Positions 15,468-21,866 of a stretch of 27,008 nucleotides of DNA are shown piece by piece. The position numbers were made by a program, and so were the translations under genes. The notes below the pieces were generated by a model. That model ran no database searches and was not told where the DNA came from. It saw nothing but the letters and a program-made list of their open reading frames with translations. The DNA is from an uncultured Eubacterium sp. (GTDB lineage Bacteria > Bacillota > Clostridia > Lachnospirales > CAG-274), in assembly GCA_900545305.1 (NCBI GenBank), contig UQYD01000025.1, positions 1 to 27,008 on the forward strand, given 5' to 3'. How positions within the stretch are numbered: the first letter of the stretch is position 1; each line of letters opens with the position of its first letter.

Positions 15468-15478
15468 ACAACGGATTG

Positions 15479-15507
15479 ATTTTATCATCTTTATTGATAA
15501 TTGTCAA
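15479..15507 (-). promoter_or_regulatory. Sigma-A promoter of tRNA-Leu
   Basis: Minus strand TTGACA at 15507-15502, a 17-base spacer, TAAAAT at 15484-15479. The start falls about five bases before the mature tRNA. Confidence 0.88.
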
Positions 15508-15547
15508 GGATTTTATTCTGAATTATTTTTATTAACTATTGTTTATA

Positions 15548-15575
15548 TTGCATTATTCTGATTATTTGGTATAAT
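15548..15575 (+). promoter_or_regulatory. Extended -10 promoter of hisC
   Basis: TATAAT at 15570-15575 is preceded by TGG, an extended -10 element. A weak -35, TTGCAT at 15548-15553, lies 16 bases upstream. It is back to back with the tRNA-Leu promoter. Confidence 0.65.
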
Positions 15576-15606
15576 AATTACATTAAAACTTACGAGGTGA
15601 ATAAAA

Positions 15607-16659
15607 ATGCAGAAATGGAAAGAAAATATACGCAGTATAGAACCATATATTCCAGGTGAACAGCCACAGTTCTCTGATATGATAAAGTTAAACACAAACG
15701 AATGTCCTTATCCACCATCTCCTATGGTAGAAAAAGTCCTTAAGAAATGTGATTATTCTAATCTTAGACTTTATCCTAGCTTTACTTTTAAGCCACTTAA
15801 GGAAGTTCTTTGCAAAACTTATAATATTGCAGAAAACGAAATTTTCTTTGGTAATGGCTCAGACGAAGTTCTTGCCCTTGCTTTTATGACTTTTTTCAAT
15901 TCTAAAAAGCCAATATTGTTCCCTGATATTACATATTCATTTTATGATGTATGGTGCAATTTATACCAAATTCCTTTTGAAAGAATACCTCTTAATGAAA
16001 AGTTTGAATTTAATGTTGAAGACTATAAAAGAGAAAATGGTGGTATCGTAATTACAAACCCTAATGCTCCAACAGGTATCTATATGGAGCTTGACTCTGT
16101 TGAGGAAATAGTAAAAGCTAACCAAGACAGCATCGTAATTGTAGACGAAGCATATATTGATTTTGGTGGCAAGTCAGCTATTGACCTTATACACAAGTAT
16201 GAAAACTTAGTAGTAGTTCAGACTTACTCTAAATCAAGAGCCTTAGCCGGTATCAGAATGGGTTACGCAATGGCTAATTCTTATTTGATTGATGCTATGA
16301 AGGCAGTTAAAAACAGCTTTAATTCATATACTATAACTACACTTTCACAGGATATTGCAACAGCCTCAGCAAAGGACAGTCAATATCTTAAGGAATGTAC
16401 AGATAAAATTAAAAGCTCAAGACAGTGGACTGTTGATGAATTAGACAAATTAGGTTTTGAAACACTTCCAAGCTCTGCTAACTTTATTTTTACAACAAAT
16501 AAGAACATAGATGCTAAAGACCTTTTTGAATATCTTAAAGAACGTAGGATTTTTGTAAGATACTTTAACAAGCCAAGAATTAACCAGTACCTTAGAATTA
16601 CAATAGGTACACAGGAACAAATGGAAGCACTTGTTGAAGCTATTAAGGAATATAAATAG
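15607..16659 (+). CDS. hisC: Histidinol-phosphate aminotransferase
   Basis: A 350-residue fold-type I PLP aminotransferase acting in histidine synthesis (imidazole-acetol phosphate with glutamate to histidinol phosphate). The PLP lysine is K209 in TYSKSRALAGIRMGYA; NPNAPTG at 151-157 and D180 in IVIVDEAYIDF are the other cofactor residues. The N-terminal KLNTNECPYPPSP is typical of HisC. It stands outside a his operon, so a broader role with aromatic substrates cannot be excluded. The GAGGTG ribosome site lies about eight bases before the ATG. It is followed ten bases later by a small membrane protein gene. Confidence 0.93.
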   Translation: MQKWKENIRSIEPYIPGEQPQFSDMIKLNTNECPYPPSPMVEKVLKKCDYSNLRLYPSFTFKPLKEVLCKTYNIAENEIFFGNGSDEVLALAFMTFFNSKKPILFPDITYSFYDVWCNLYQIPFERIPLNEKFEFNVEDYKRENGGIVITNPNAPTGIYMELDSVEEIVKANQDSIVIVDEAYIDFGGKSAIDLIHKYENLVVVQTYSKSRALAGIRMGYAMANSYLIDAMKAVKNSFNSYTITTLSQDIATASAKDSQYLKECTDKIKSSRQWTVDELDKLGFETLPSSANFIFTTNKNIDAKDLFEYLKERRIFVRYFNKPRINQYLRITIGTQEQMEALVEAIKEYK

Positions 16660-16668
16660 GAGAATTAT

Positions 16669-16962
16669 ATGAAAGATAAAAACGCCCTTTTACGTTACTT
16701 TACCGTTGATTTGGTTATATGGGCATTAGTTAAATTCAGTATTGGTCTTAGCCAAAGTGTTTGGGGACAGAGCCTCAACAGATATGTCCTTTGTATGGTT
16801 ATGGCAGGTACATTTTTAGTCCTTTATCTTGCTGCTTATGGCTTACTTATTACTGATGAAGTAAAGGCAAGTAAAATTAATCAGCCAAGATTTAGAATGG
16901 CGTCATTAGCTATTTCATTTATGCTAGTTTCATTTGTTGAAAAATTAATTAATATGATTTAA
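16669..16962 (+). CDS. Small three-helix membrane protein
   Basis: A 97-residue hydrophobic protein with three predicted transmembrane helices (about 10-26, 38-61 and 76-94) and short polar loops. I do not recognise the family. AGGAG sits six bases before the ATG, and it begins ten bases after hisC in the same unit, so it is probably co-transcribed. No link to histidine synthesis is visible. Confidence 0.75.
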   Translation: MKDKNALLRYFTVDLVIWALVKFSIGLSQSVWGQSLNRYVLCMVMAGTFLVLYLAAYGLLITDEVKASKINQPRFRMASLAISFMLVSFVEKLINMI

Positions 16963-16966
16963 TAGA

Positions 16967-17003
16967 AAAAGTCGGTACAATTTCAATAACTGTACCGACT
17001 TTT
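16967..17003. terminator. Bidirectional terminator between hisC unit and lipoprotein gene
   Basis: A perfect 13-bp stem (16967-16979 with 16991-17003) closes an 11-base loop. U residues follow in both directions, ending the hisC unit on plus and the lipoprotein gene on minus. Confidence 0.9.
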
Positions 17004-17004
17004 A

Positions 17005-17634
17005 TTAGCTTTGTGTAGTTGTTTCACTTTGCTGTTTTTCTTTTATTTCATTTGCATACTTGCCTAAAGTATTTTGCTGGAAATAGTATTGTAAATATCC
17101 ACCACAAATATCATCATATATAGCAACGTTACTATCAAGTGTCCAGTTTCCCTTTTCATTTTTTACAAAATTGAAAACTGTGTCAGACTCTTTTTTATCT
17201 GCGTACTTTATTTCATCATCAATTATTCCACTAAATACCTTGTCCATATCTTTACCACTATTACCCGGTGTCATATATTCCACCATAAGACGGCTAGATA
17301 TGTTAGACATAATCTTTGCAAAATCAAGGGTTGTAATATGAGCCTTTACTGTTGCTTCATTGCCATTTTCTGAGCTTTCCACAATTTCACACTTTAAATT
17401 CTTAGCCATAGCCTTAAAAAGTTTAACATTGTTTTCTTCATCCGGCTTATACATACCCTGAAAATATGGGTATTGGTCACTTGTCAACTTATACATAGCA
17501 TCAAAATTTTGTGTTTGAAAATCCTGAACAAAGGATAAAACATATTCTTCATATTTATTTTTAGGCTTTGAGCCACAGGCTGTAATTCCCATACACATTA
17601 CTATACTCAAAAATAGTGTCAAAATTCTTTTCAT
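17005..17634 (-). CDS. Secreted lipoprotein of unknown function
   Basis: A 209-residue lipoprotein. From the ATG at 17634 the signal peptide leads to the lipobox GITAC with Cys20 as the lipidated residue. The mature part (KYEEYVLSFVQDFQTQNFDAMYKLTSDQY, split as KYEEYVLSFVQDF and QTQNFDAMYKL) has the helix-plus-sheet look of NTF2-like or DUF4878-type domains, in which a pocket may bind a ligand; no function follows. The tail EKQQSETTTQS is a short Thr-rich extension. The first in-frame ATG at 17652 is rejected because TGGAGG lies between it and 17634 with six-base spacing. Confidence 0.82.
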   Translation of the reverse strand: MKRILTLFLSIVMCMGITACGSKPKNKYEEYVLSFVQDFQTQNFDAMYKLTSDQYPYFQGMYKPDEENNVKLFKAMAKNLKCEIVESSENGNEATVKAHITTLDFAKIMSNISSRLMVEYMTPGNSGKDMDKVFSGIIDDEIKYADKKESDTVFNFVKNEKGNWTLDSNVAIYDDICGGYLQYYFQQNTLGKYANEIKEKQQSETTTQS

Positions 17635-17661
17635 AAAAAACCTCCAAAACATATTACGTCA

Positions 17662-17690
17662 ATTATAACATATTTTTTTTATATTTTAAA
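17662..17690 (-). promoter_or_regulatory. Promoter of the lipoprotein gene
   Basis: Minus strand TTTAAA at 17690-17685, a 17-base spacer and a perfect TATAAT at 17667-17662. Confidence 0.65.
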
Positions 17691-17750
17691 TCACAATTTT
17701 ATTAGTTTTTAATATTATACATTGAGAGGGACAAAAAGGAGGATTTAAAA

Positions 17751-18611
17751 ATGGGAGTATTTGATTTTGAAACTAACTGTGCAGGTGGAAACAATCGTAT
17801 TAAAGACGAATGTATTATTGCCTTCAAAGTATATGATTCTTGCCGTCAGCAGGATTGCCTTGACAGAGCTCAGGTTGGTCTTGCAAGAGCAGCAAAAAGT
17901 GGAACTTTCTGTGGCACTAGCTACGATGCTGGAGAGTTAATTGTACCTCCTCCATTGGCTACAGGGGTTTTTATGAAGGATGTAAAGGTTAAGAAAGTTA
18001 ATGTTTTAAGCAAAACTGAAAGTCAGTTTAAGCGTGGTTACTGGGATATTGAACTTGCTTATATTATTGAATACAAACTTGTATTTAAGGGTACTGGTGG
18101 TACTGAAATTTGCAGAATTCCTGCACAAAACACATTTATTAAGTCTGTTTCACTCTTTGGTTCAGAGGCAACTAACACTACAATCTCTACAGATTTAAGT
18201 GTCTTCGGTACAAATTCCTTTGATATGGATGCTGACCCATTTGTTTATGTTGAATCTAAGGCTGTTGGACTTAAAGCACAGCTTTTCTACAGCCGTTGCT
18301 GTCCAGAAGAACAGCCTGATACAGCTGATGGTGTAAGAGTTCATATTGGACTTTTCACAATTATAAAGCTCTACAGAATAGTTAATCTTTCTGTTAAGTC
18401 AAATGGTTTCTGCATACCTGAAGAATGTGAAGATACTGGTTCTACTGAGCCTTGCGAATTTTTCAACGGACTTGATTTCCCTCTTGATTTCTTTGCACCA
18501 CCTCAGAAACCTGAATTTATGGCAGGCATAAGCAATAATATTCCAAATACAGCTAACGAAAATGATGACAATAACCATAATCATCATTGTCCTTGCTGTA
18601 AAAAATGCTAG
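17751..18611 (+). CDS. Cysteine-rich protein with His/Cys metal-binding tail, possibly spore-coat related
   Basis: A 286-residue protein without signal peptide or transmembrane helix. It has about 17 cysteines, including a CRQQDC pair, and ends in NHNHHCPCCKKC, a probable metal-binding tail after an Asp/Asn-rich stretch. The middle (VKVKKVNVL, then RGYWDIELAYIIEYKLVF) resembles the beta-rich repeats of clostridial spore-coat proteins of the SPOCS/DUF3794 type, but the match is by eye only. AAGGAGG lies eight bases before the ATG. No sigma-E, -F, -G or -K box could be identified with confidence. The next gene is a CDF metal exporter, which is suggestive alongside a metal-binding tail but does not prove a link. 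Confidence 0.7.
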   Translation: MGVFDFETNCAGGNNRIKDECIIAFKVYDSCRQQDCLDRAQVGLARAAKSGTFCGTSYDAGELIVPPPLATGVFMKDVKVKKVNVLSKTESQFKRGYWDIELAYIIEYKLVFKGTGGTEICRIPAQNTFIKSVSLFGSEATNTTISTDLSVFGTNSFDMDADPFVYVESKAVGLKAQLFYSRCCPEEQPDTADGVRVHIGLFTIIKLYRIVNLSVKSNGFCIPEECEDTGSTEPCEFFNGLDFPLDFFAPPQKPEFMAGISNNIPNTANENDDNNHNHHCPCCKKC

Positions 18612-18637
18612 GCTATAAAAATTTTATTTTTTGAATA

Positions 18638-18666
18638 TTGACAAAACACAATTAATAATATATAAT
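18638..18666 (+). promoter_or_regulatory. Perfect sigma-A promoter upstream of the CDF gene
   Basis: TTGACA at 18638-18643, exactly 17 bases, TATAAT at 18661-18666. Predicted start is near 18673. The transcript meets a terminator hairpin within about 40 bases, before the coding region. Confidence 0.9.
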
Positions 18667-18684
18667 ACGAACTAATGTAATTTT

Positions 18685-18715
18685 CCCCTTTGGCTCTAGT
18701 AGCCAAGGGGTTTTT
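18685..18715 (+). terminator. Leader terminator/attenuator before the CDF gene
   Basis: CCCC and TTGGCT (18685-18695, with one bulged T) pair with AGCCAAGGGG (18701-18710) around loop CTAGT, followed by five U residues. It ends transcription of the upstream Cys-rich gene but also lies between the strong promoter at 18638 and the CDF start. The ribosome-binding region (18722-18735) repeats AAGGGG and TTGGCT, so each arm has an alternative partner. Confidence 0.82.
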
Positions 18716-18735
18716 CAATATAAGGGGGGTTGGCT

Positions 18736-19902
18736 TTGACTAACTTATTAACAAAACTTTTCATCAGGAACTCTGATGATATAAACAATCCTGTAGTCCG
18801 TAAACATTATGGCACATTGGCCGGAGCTGTAGGTATATTTTGTAATCTACTTTTGTTTACAATCAAAATACTTGCCGGACTTTTAACGGGAGCTATTTCT
18901 ATTGTGGCTGATGCCTTCAATAACCTTTCTGATGCCGGTTCTTCTATAGTAACTCTTATAGGTTTCAGAATGGCTGGAAAGCCAGCAGACCACGACCACC
19001 CATTTGGTCACGGCAGAATAGAATACATTGCAGGTCTTATAGTCTCTGCTCTTATTTTATTAATGGGCTTTGAGCTATTAAAAAGCTCCGTTGAAAAAAT
19101 TTTAAATCCAACACCTCTTGAATCTTCAAATATTTCAATTTTAATATTGATTGTTTCTGTTTGCATTAAACTTTGGATGGGATTTTTTAATAGAAAAATA
19201 GGTAAAAAACTTAATGCCACTGCTATGATAGCTACTTCTGCTGACAGTTTCAACGATTGTGTTGCTACAACAGCTGTACTTATTGGCTTCTTAGTATTCA
19301 AATTTGCAAATATTAACTTAGATGGTTATATGGGTGTTGCCGTTGCCCTCTTTGTTATGTGGGCAGGTTACAATACAGCAAAAGATACTATTGAACCACT
19401 TCTTGGCCTTGCCCCTGACCCTGAATTTGTATTAAATGTTAAAAACTGTGTATTAGAAAGAAAAGAAATTTTAGGTATCCACGATATGCACGTTCACGAT
19501 TATGGTCCTGGTAGAGTTTATGTATCAATGCACGCAGAAATTCCTAGTGATATGGACGTTTTAAAAGCCCACGACATTATAGATTCTGCTGAAGAAGAAG
19601 TATCATCAAAATTTAAGTGCGAAGTAAGTATTCATATGGACCCAATAGAAGTTAATAACCCTCTTGCTAATGAATTAAAACTCAAGTTAATGGAAATTTT
19701 AAATACTATTGACCCTACACTTAGTTTTCACGATTTTAGAATTACAAACGGACCAATGAGAAAAAATATTATTTTTGATTTGCTTGTGCCTTTTGATTGC
19801 TACTATGATGACGTAACATTAAGAAAAATGATTAAAGATAAATTTACAGAAATTGACAGTACCTATTTCTGTGTTATACACATTGATAAGGGTGTTAATT
19901 GA
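18736..19902 (+). CDS. Cation diffusion facilitator (CDF) metal transporter
   Basis: A 388-residue proton-coupled divalent metal exporter. The membrane domain has VADAFNNLSDAGSS in the second helix (D59 and N63 as likely ligands), HDHPFGHGRIEYIAG in the following loop and SADSFNDC in the fifth helix (a DxxxD pair). The C-terminal cytoplasmic domain is His-rich (HDMHVHDYGPG) and longer than in short CDFs, with a second ferredoxin-like segment. The D/N plus DxxxD set differs from the classical Zn HxxxD pattern, so Mn or Fe are candidates. I chose TTG at 18736: GGGGGG lies six bases upstream, while the in-frame TTG at 18730 directly abuts it. Confidence 0.9.
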   Translation: MTNLLTKLFIRNSDDINNPVVRKHYGTLAGAVGIFCNLLLFTIKILAGLLTGAISIVADAFNNLSDAGSSIVTLIGFRMAGKPADHDHPFGHGRIEYIAGLIVSALILLMGFELLKSSVEKILNPTPLESSNISILILIVSVCIKLWMGFFNRKIGKKLNATAMIATSADSFNDCVATTAVLIGFLVFKFANINLDGYMGVAVALFVMWAGYNTAKDTIEPLLGLAPDPEFVLNVKNCVLERKEILGIHDMHVHDYGPGRVYVSMHAEIPSDMDVLKAHDIIDSAEEEVSSKFKCEVSIHMDPIEVNNPLANELKLKLMEILNTIDPTLSFHDFRITNGPMRKNIIFDLLVPFDCYYDDVTLRKMIKDKFTEIDSTYFCVIHIDKGVN

Positions 19903-19927
19903 CAATAAAAAACTTTTGTTGTATAAT
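19899..19927 (+). promoter_or_regulatory. Perfect sigma-A promoter of tRNA-Arg, overlapping the CDF stop codon
   Basis: TTGACA at 19899-19904 contains the TGA stop of the CDF gene; 17 bases later comes TATAAT at 19922-19927. Transcription should start near 19933-19934. Confidence 0.9.
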
Positions 19928-19932
19928 GAATG

Positions 19933-19950
19933 GGTTGAGTTTTCTCAACC
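19933..19950 (+). promoter_or_regulatory. Hairpin at the 5' end of the pre-tRNA-Arg
   Basis: GGTTGAG-TTTT-CTCAACC, a perfect 7-bp stem, begins at the predicted transcription start and is followed by TATTTTG. It may cap the precursor or serve as a weak terminator for the CDF transcript. Confidence 0.5.
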
Positions 19951-19956
19951 TATTTT

Positions 19957-20030
19957 GTTTCTGTAGCTCAGCTGGATAGAGCGACCGCCTCCTAAGCGGT
20001 AGGTCGGGTGTTCGAATCACCTCAGGAACA
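19957..20030 (+). tRNA. tRNA-Arg (anticodon CCU)
   Basis: A 74-base class I tRNA. Acceptor GTTTCTG pairs with CAGGAAC (one wobble), discriminator A; D arm GCTC/GAGC; anticodon stem ACCGC/GCGGT with loop CTCCTAA gives CCU for AGG codons; T arm GGGTG-TTCGAAT-CACCT is present. CCA is not encoded. It has a perfect promoter and a dedicated terminator. Confidence 0.96.
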
Positions 20031-20036
20031 GCCTTT

Positions 20037-20067
20037 AGGATAGACAAAATGTCTATCCTATTTTTTT
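20037..20067 (+). terminator. Intrinsic terminator of tRNA-Arg
   Basis: AGGATAGAC pairs perfectly with GTCTATCCT (20037-20045 with 20051-20059), five-base loop, followed by A and seven U residues. Array C begins seven bases later. Confidence 0.92.
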
Positions 20068-20073
20068 ATTCAA

Positions 20074-20188
20074 CTTAACAAGTTAAGCCATCGGATTTAT
20101 CTTTCCGATTCACTAGTCAGAACAAATTAACTTTGTTAATTTGTGACTTAACAAGTTAAGCCATCGGATTTATCTTTCCGATTCACTA
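20074..20188. repeat. Modular hairpin array, locus C
   Basis: Modules in order: CTTAACAAGTTAAG palindrome (20074-20087), constant hairpin ATCGGA/TCCGAT (20090-20109), linker TCACTAGTCAGAA, ACAAATTAAC/GTTAATTTGT (20122-20144), the CTTAACAAGTTAAG palindrome again (20147-20160), constant hairpin again (20163-20182), TTCACTA. The unit at 20074-20115 is repeated at 20147-20188 with a period of 73 bases. It fills the space between the tRNA-Arg terminator and the minus-strand terminator at 20191. Confidence 0.9.
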
Positions 20189-20190
20189 TA

Positions 20191-20218
20191 AAAATCCCCT
20201 TACCTAATTGGTAAGGGG
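20191..20218 (-). terminator. Intrinsic terminator of the gene at 20225-20764
   Basis: CCCCTTACC (20196-20204) pairs perfectly with GGTAAGGGG (20210-20218), five-base loop, and on the minus strand is followed by AUUUUUAUAG. It abuts the right end of array C. Confidence 0.9.
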
Positions 20219-20224
20219 TAAATT

Positions 20225-20764
20225 TTATGCTTCTTCTACTTTTGCTTTTTCAATAGTCTTACACTGTTCAATAAGTTTGTGCACATCTTCAATCTTATCA
20301 GTCTTTCTATTAGCTATAACATCAAAGCCACAATATTTATTAACACCGTCTACTTTACGTTCCAAAACAAGATAAGTATGTTCTCTATGAGGATTTCTTG
20401 ATACATACTTATTCTGAACATAATCACTTAATTCGCCATACTTATCTTTATTTTCTTCTTTAAGTAATTCAGTTGATGTAGTCATAAAAGCATCAACAAT
20501 ATCATTCTTTTCAATAATCCTTTTAAGATTACTAGAACTTACTTCTATATTTTCTGGGAAACATCTTATCATACAAAATGCACCAATAGGTAAATCTGTA
20601 CCAGCTAAATGACGAAGGAAAACAGAACATCTCAAGCCTTGCTGTTCAAGTTCTTTTCTCTTTTCATCAATAGAGCTTTGAATATCTGCACCACTTGTAA
20701 AAATCTTAAAGCACATATAAAGTATAAAAGCAATTACAATAGCCGCAGCAATATATTTAATCAT
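20225..20764 (-). CDS. Membrane-anchored protein of unknown function
   Basis: A 179-residue protein with one N-terminal transmembrane helix (residues 2-22) and a soluble domain that is Lys/Glu-rich at its end. I recognise no family. It has four cysteines in the soluble part and no obvious catalytic motif. GGGAGGT lies seven bases before the ATG. It is monocistronic: a good promoter lies 55 bases upstream and a terminator follows the stop codon. A hairpin AGAAAGC/GCTTTCT (20781-20800) sits immediately upstream of its ribosome site and may stabilise the mRNA or tune translation. Confidence 0.75.
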   Translation of the reverse strand: MIKYIAAAIVIAFILYMCFKIFTSGADIQSSIDEKRKELEQQGLRCSVFLRHLAGTDLPIGAFCMIRCFPENIEVSSSNLKRIIEKNDIVDAFMTTSTELLKEENKDKYGELSDYVQNKYVSRNPHREHTYLVLERKVDGVNKYCGFDVIANRKTDKIEDVHKLIEQCKTIEKAKVEEA

Positions 20765-20818
20765 ATAAACTACCTCCCTCAGAAAGCACCAAGGCTTTCT
20801 ATTTTTTAGATTGTTAAT

Positions 20819-20847
20819 ATTATAACACTATTTTAAACAAATTTCAA
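20819..20847 (-). promoter_or_regulatory. Sigma-A promoter of the gene at 20225-20764
   Basis: Minus strand TTGAAA at 20847-20842, a 17-base spacer, TATAAT at 20824-20819. The leader contains the hairpin at 20781-20800 next to the ribosome site. Confidence 0.82.
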
Positions 20848-20947
20848 TAGTTTTTAAGATATTTTTTATTAATTCTTCACAAATTAGGCGACTTTTCAGA
20901 ATAAATACCTTTATACAATAATAACATTGTAACGGCAGGTGATTAGT

Positions 20948-21175
20948 ATGACAAAAACTGAATTATTAGCTGAAATAGAAAATTTTAAACAAAAAGATAG
21001 CCTTCCCTATTTAAACAACAAAGAATATAAGAGATTATTTCTCAGATATTGTTCAAAAGAAAAAGAAGAATTCATATTTGAAGAATTAATAAGAATATTT
21101 GTTCTGACAGATAATGATGAGATAAAATTAAAAATACTTGAACTACTGTATAATATAAATTACAAAATTAACTAA
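20948..21175 (+). CDS. Small hypothetical protein
   Basis: A 75-residue highly charged protein, predicted mostly helical (KTELLAEIENFKQKD, then EEFIFEELIRIFVL and IKLKILELLYNI). No known family is recognised. I chose ATG at 20948; the in-frame GTG at 20939 lies inside the GGCAGGTG ribosome site that serves the ATG. No convincing promoter is seen between it and the divergent gene. It ends at a long bidirectional terminator. Confidence 0.6.
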   Translation: MTKTELLAEIENFKQKDSLPYLNNKEYKRLFLRYCSKEKEEFIFEELIRIFVLTDNDEIKLKILELLYNINYKIN

Positions 21176-21181
21176 CAAATC

Positions 21182-21219
21182 AAAAAAGATATTTTGAAAT
21201 CACTCAAAATATCTTTTTT
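21182..21219. terminator. Bidirectional terminator between the small gene and the cupin gene
   Basis: A perfect 16-bp stem (21182-21197 with 21204-21219) with a six-base loop. The stem starts with six A and ends with six T, giving U-tracts for both strands. Confidence 0.9.
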
Positions 21220-21226
21220 ATTAAAA

Positions 21227-21571
21227 TTATTTATTTATAATAAGTGCCATAAACACTAAATCTTCGTCACCAATATTTTCAAGACCATGACCATTGCCTT
21301 CTTCACAGAAAGTACAATCTCCAGCCTTTACTGTATATTTTTCTCCGTTATCACTGTATTCACCAGTACCAGAAAGAATGAAATAAGTTTCAGTATTACC
21401 GTGATGTTCGTGGTAGCCTAAAGAACTTCCTACTGGAATAGTAACCTTAGCATACATTTTACACTTGCCATCAAGTTCCTTTTCTCCAAGCAAATGTTCA
21501 ATAGTCATAGGACCTTTTCCACCAGCATTATTTTCAACAGTTATAACTTTTCTTTCGCCATTAGATGTCAT
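21227..21571 (-). CDS. Small single-domain cupin protein
   Basis: A 114-residue cupin_2-type beta-barrel. Motif 1 is GYHEHHGNTETYFILSGTGEY with the two His and Glu metal ligands; motif 2 is around AGDCTFCEEGNGHGLEN with the third His. Such proteins bind a divalent metal and are often isomerases, dioxygenases or sensors; the substrate is unknown. AAGGGAG lies nine bases before the ATG. A weak promoter (TTTACT, 16 bases, TAAACT) may be present about 30 bases upstream. It is a single-gene unit. Confidence 0.82.
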   Translation of the reverse strand: MTSNGERKVITVENNAGGKGPMTIEHLLGEKELDGKCKMYAKVTIPVGSSLGYHEHHGNTETYFILSGTGEYSDNGEKYTVKAGDCTFCEEGNGHGLENIGDEDLVFMALIINK

Positions 21572-21646
21572 TATACAACACTCCCTTCTATGTACAGTTT
21601 AGCACAATTTTATAAAAAGTAAAGTCATTTATTTATTATTCAGAAC

Positions 21647-21675
21647 AAAAAGTGGCATAGAGAAATCTACGCCAC
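21647..21675 (-). terminator. Intrinsic terminator of the alaS-rsmA-trmB cluster
   Basis: Minus strand GTGGCGTAGA (21675-21666) pairs with TCTATGCCAC (21661-21652), one G-U pair, four-base loop TTTC, followed by five U residues. It lies nine bases after the last gene of the cluster. Confidence 0.85.
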
Positions 21676-21683
21676 CTTGTCTT

Positions 21684-21866
21684 TTATATCTGCTTATTTA
21701 CTGTTTTATATTCATTATCAAATCTAAAGAATGGGCAACCTGCTGTATTTTCACGCATAAAATTTTCCATTTCATCTTCGTCCAAATCTACAAGACAAGT
21801 ATAACATTCGTATTCTTCGTCATAAACATAATTTAAACAGCTTTCGCAATTTCCTTGTTTACTCAT
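21684..21866 (-). CDS. Small Cys-rich protein (DUF6472-like)
   Basis: A 60-residue acidic protein with CESC, CYTC and a later CPFF, a likely zinc-binding knuckle. The pattern resembles a small clostridial family of unknown function that I associate with DUF6472, by eye only. Its ATG overlaps the trmB stop codon (ATGAGTAA, eight-base overlap) and it has only a weak purine-rich ribosome site, so translation is probably coupled to trmB. It is the last gene of the cluster. Confidence 0.75.
   Translation of the reverse strand: MSKQGNCESCLNYVYDEEYECYTCLVDLDEDEMENFMRENTAGCPFFRFDNEYKTVNKQI

Noticed and set aside
15276..15488. In-frame N-terminal extension of the membrane protein gene at 14646
   Set aside because: The extension is the tRNA-Leu gene and its terminator read as protein; the ATG at 15275 has a proper ribosome site.
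18667..18735. NiCo (czcD) or Mn (yybP-ykoY) riboswitch before the CDF gene
   Set aside because: The leader is too short and lacks the multi-stem junction of these aptamers; only a terminator hairpin is present.
20781..20807. Plus-strand intrinsic terminator (AGAAAGC/GCTTTCT then a U-run)
   Set aside because: No plus-strand gene ends nearby; it is more likely a hairpin in the 5' leader of the minus-strand gene at 20225.
20939..20947. GTG start for the 75-residue protein
   Set aside because: It lies inside the ribosome site for the ATG at 20948.
21638..21649. ATTCAGAACAAA next to the terminator at 21647, similar to the left part of array A
   Set aside because: Only 12 bases match and no hairpin modules follow; it may be a relict but could be chance.
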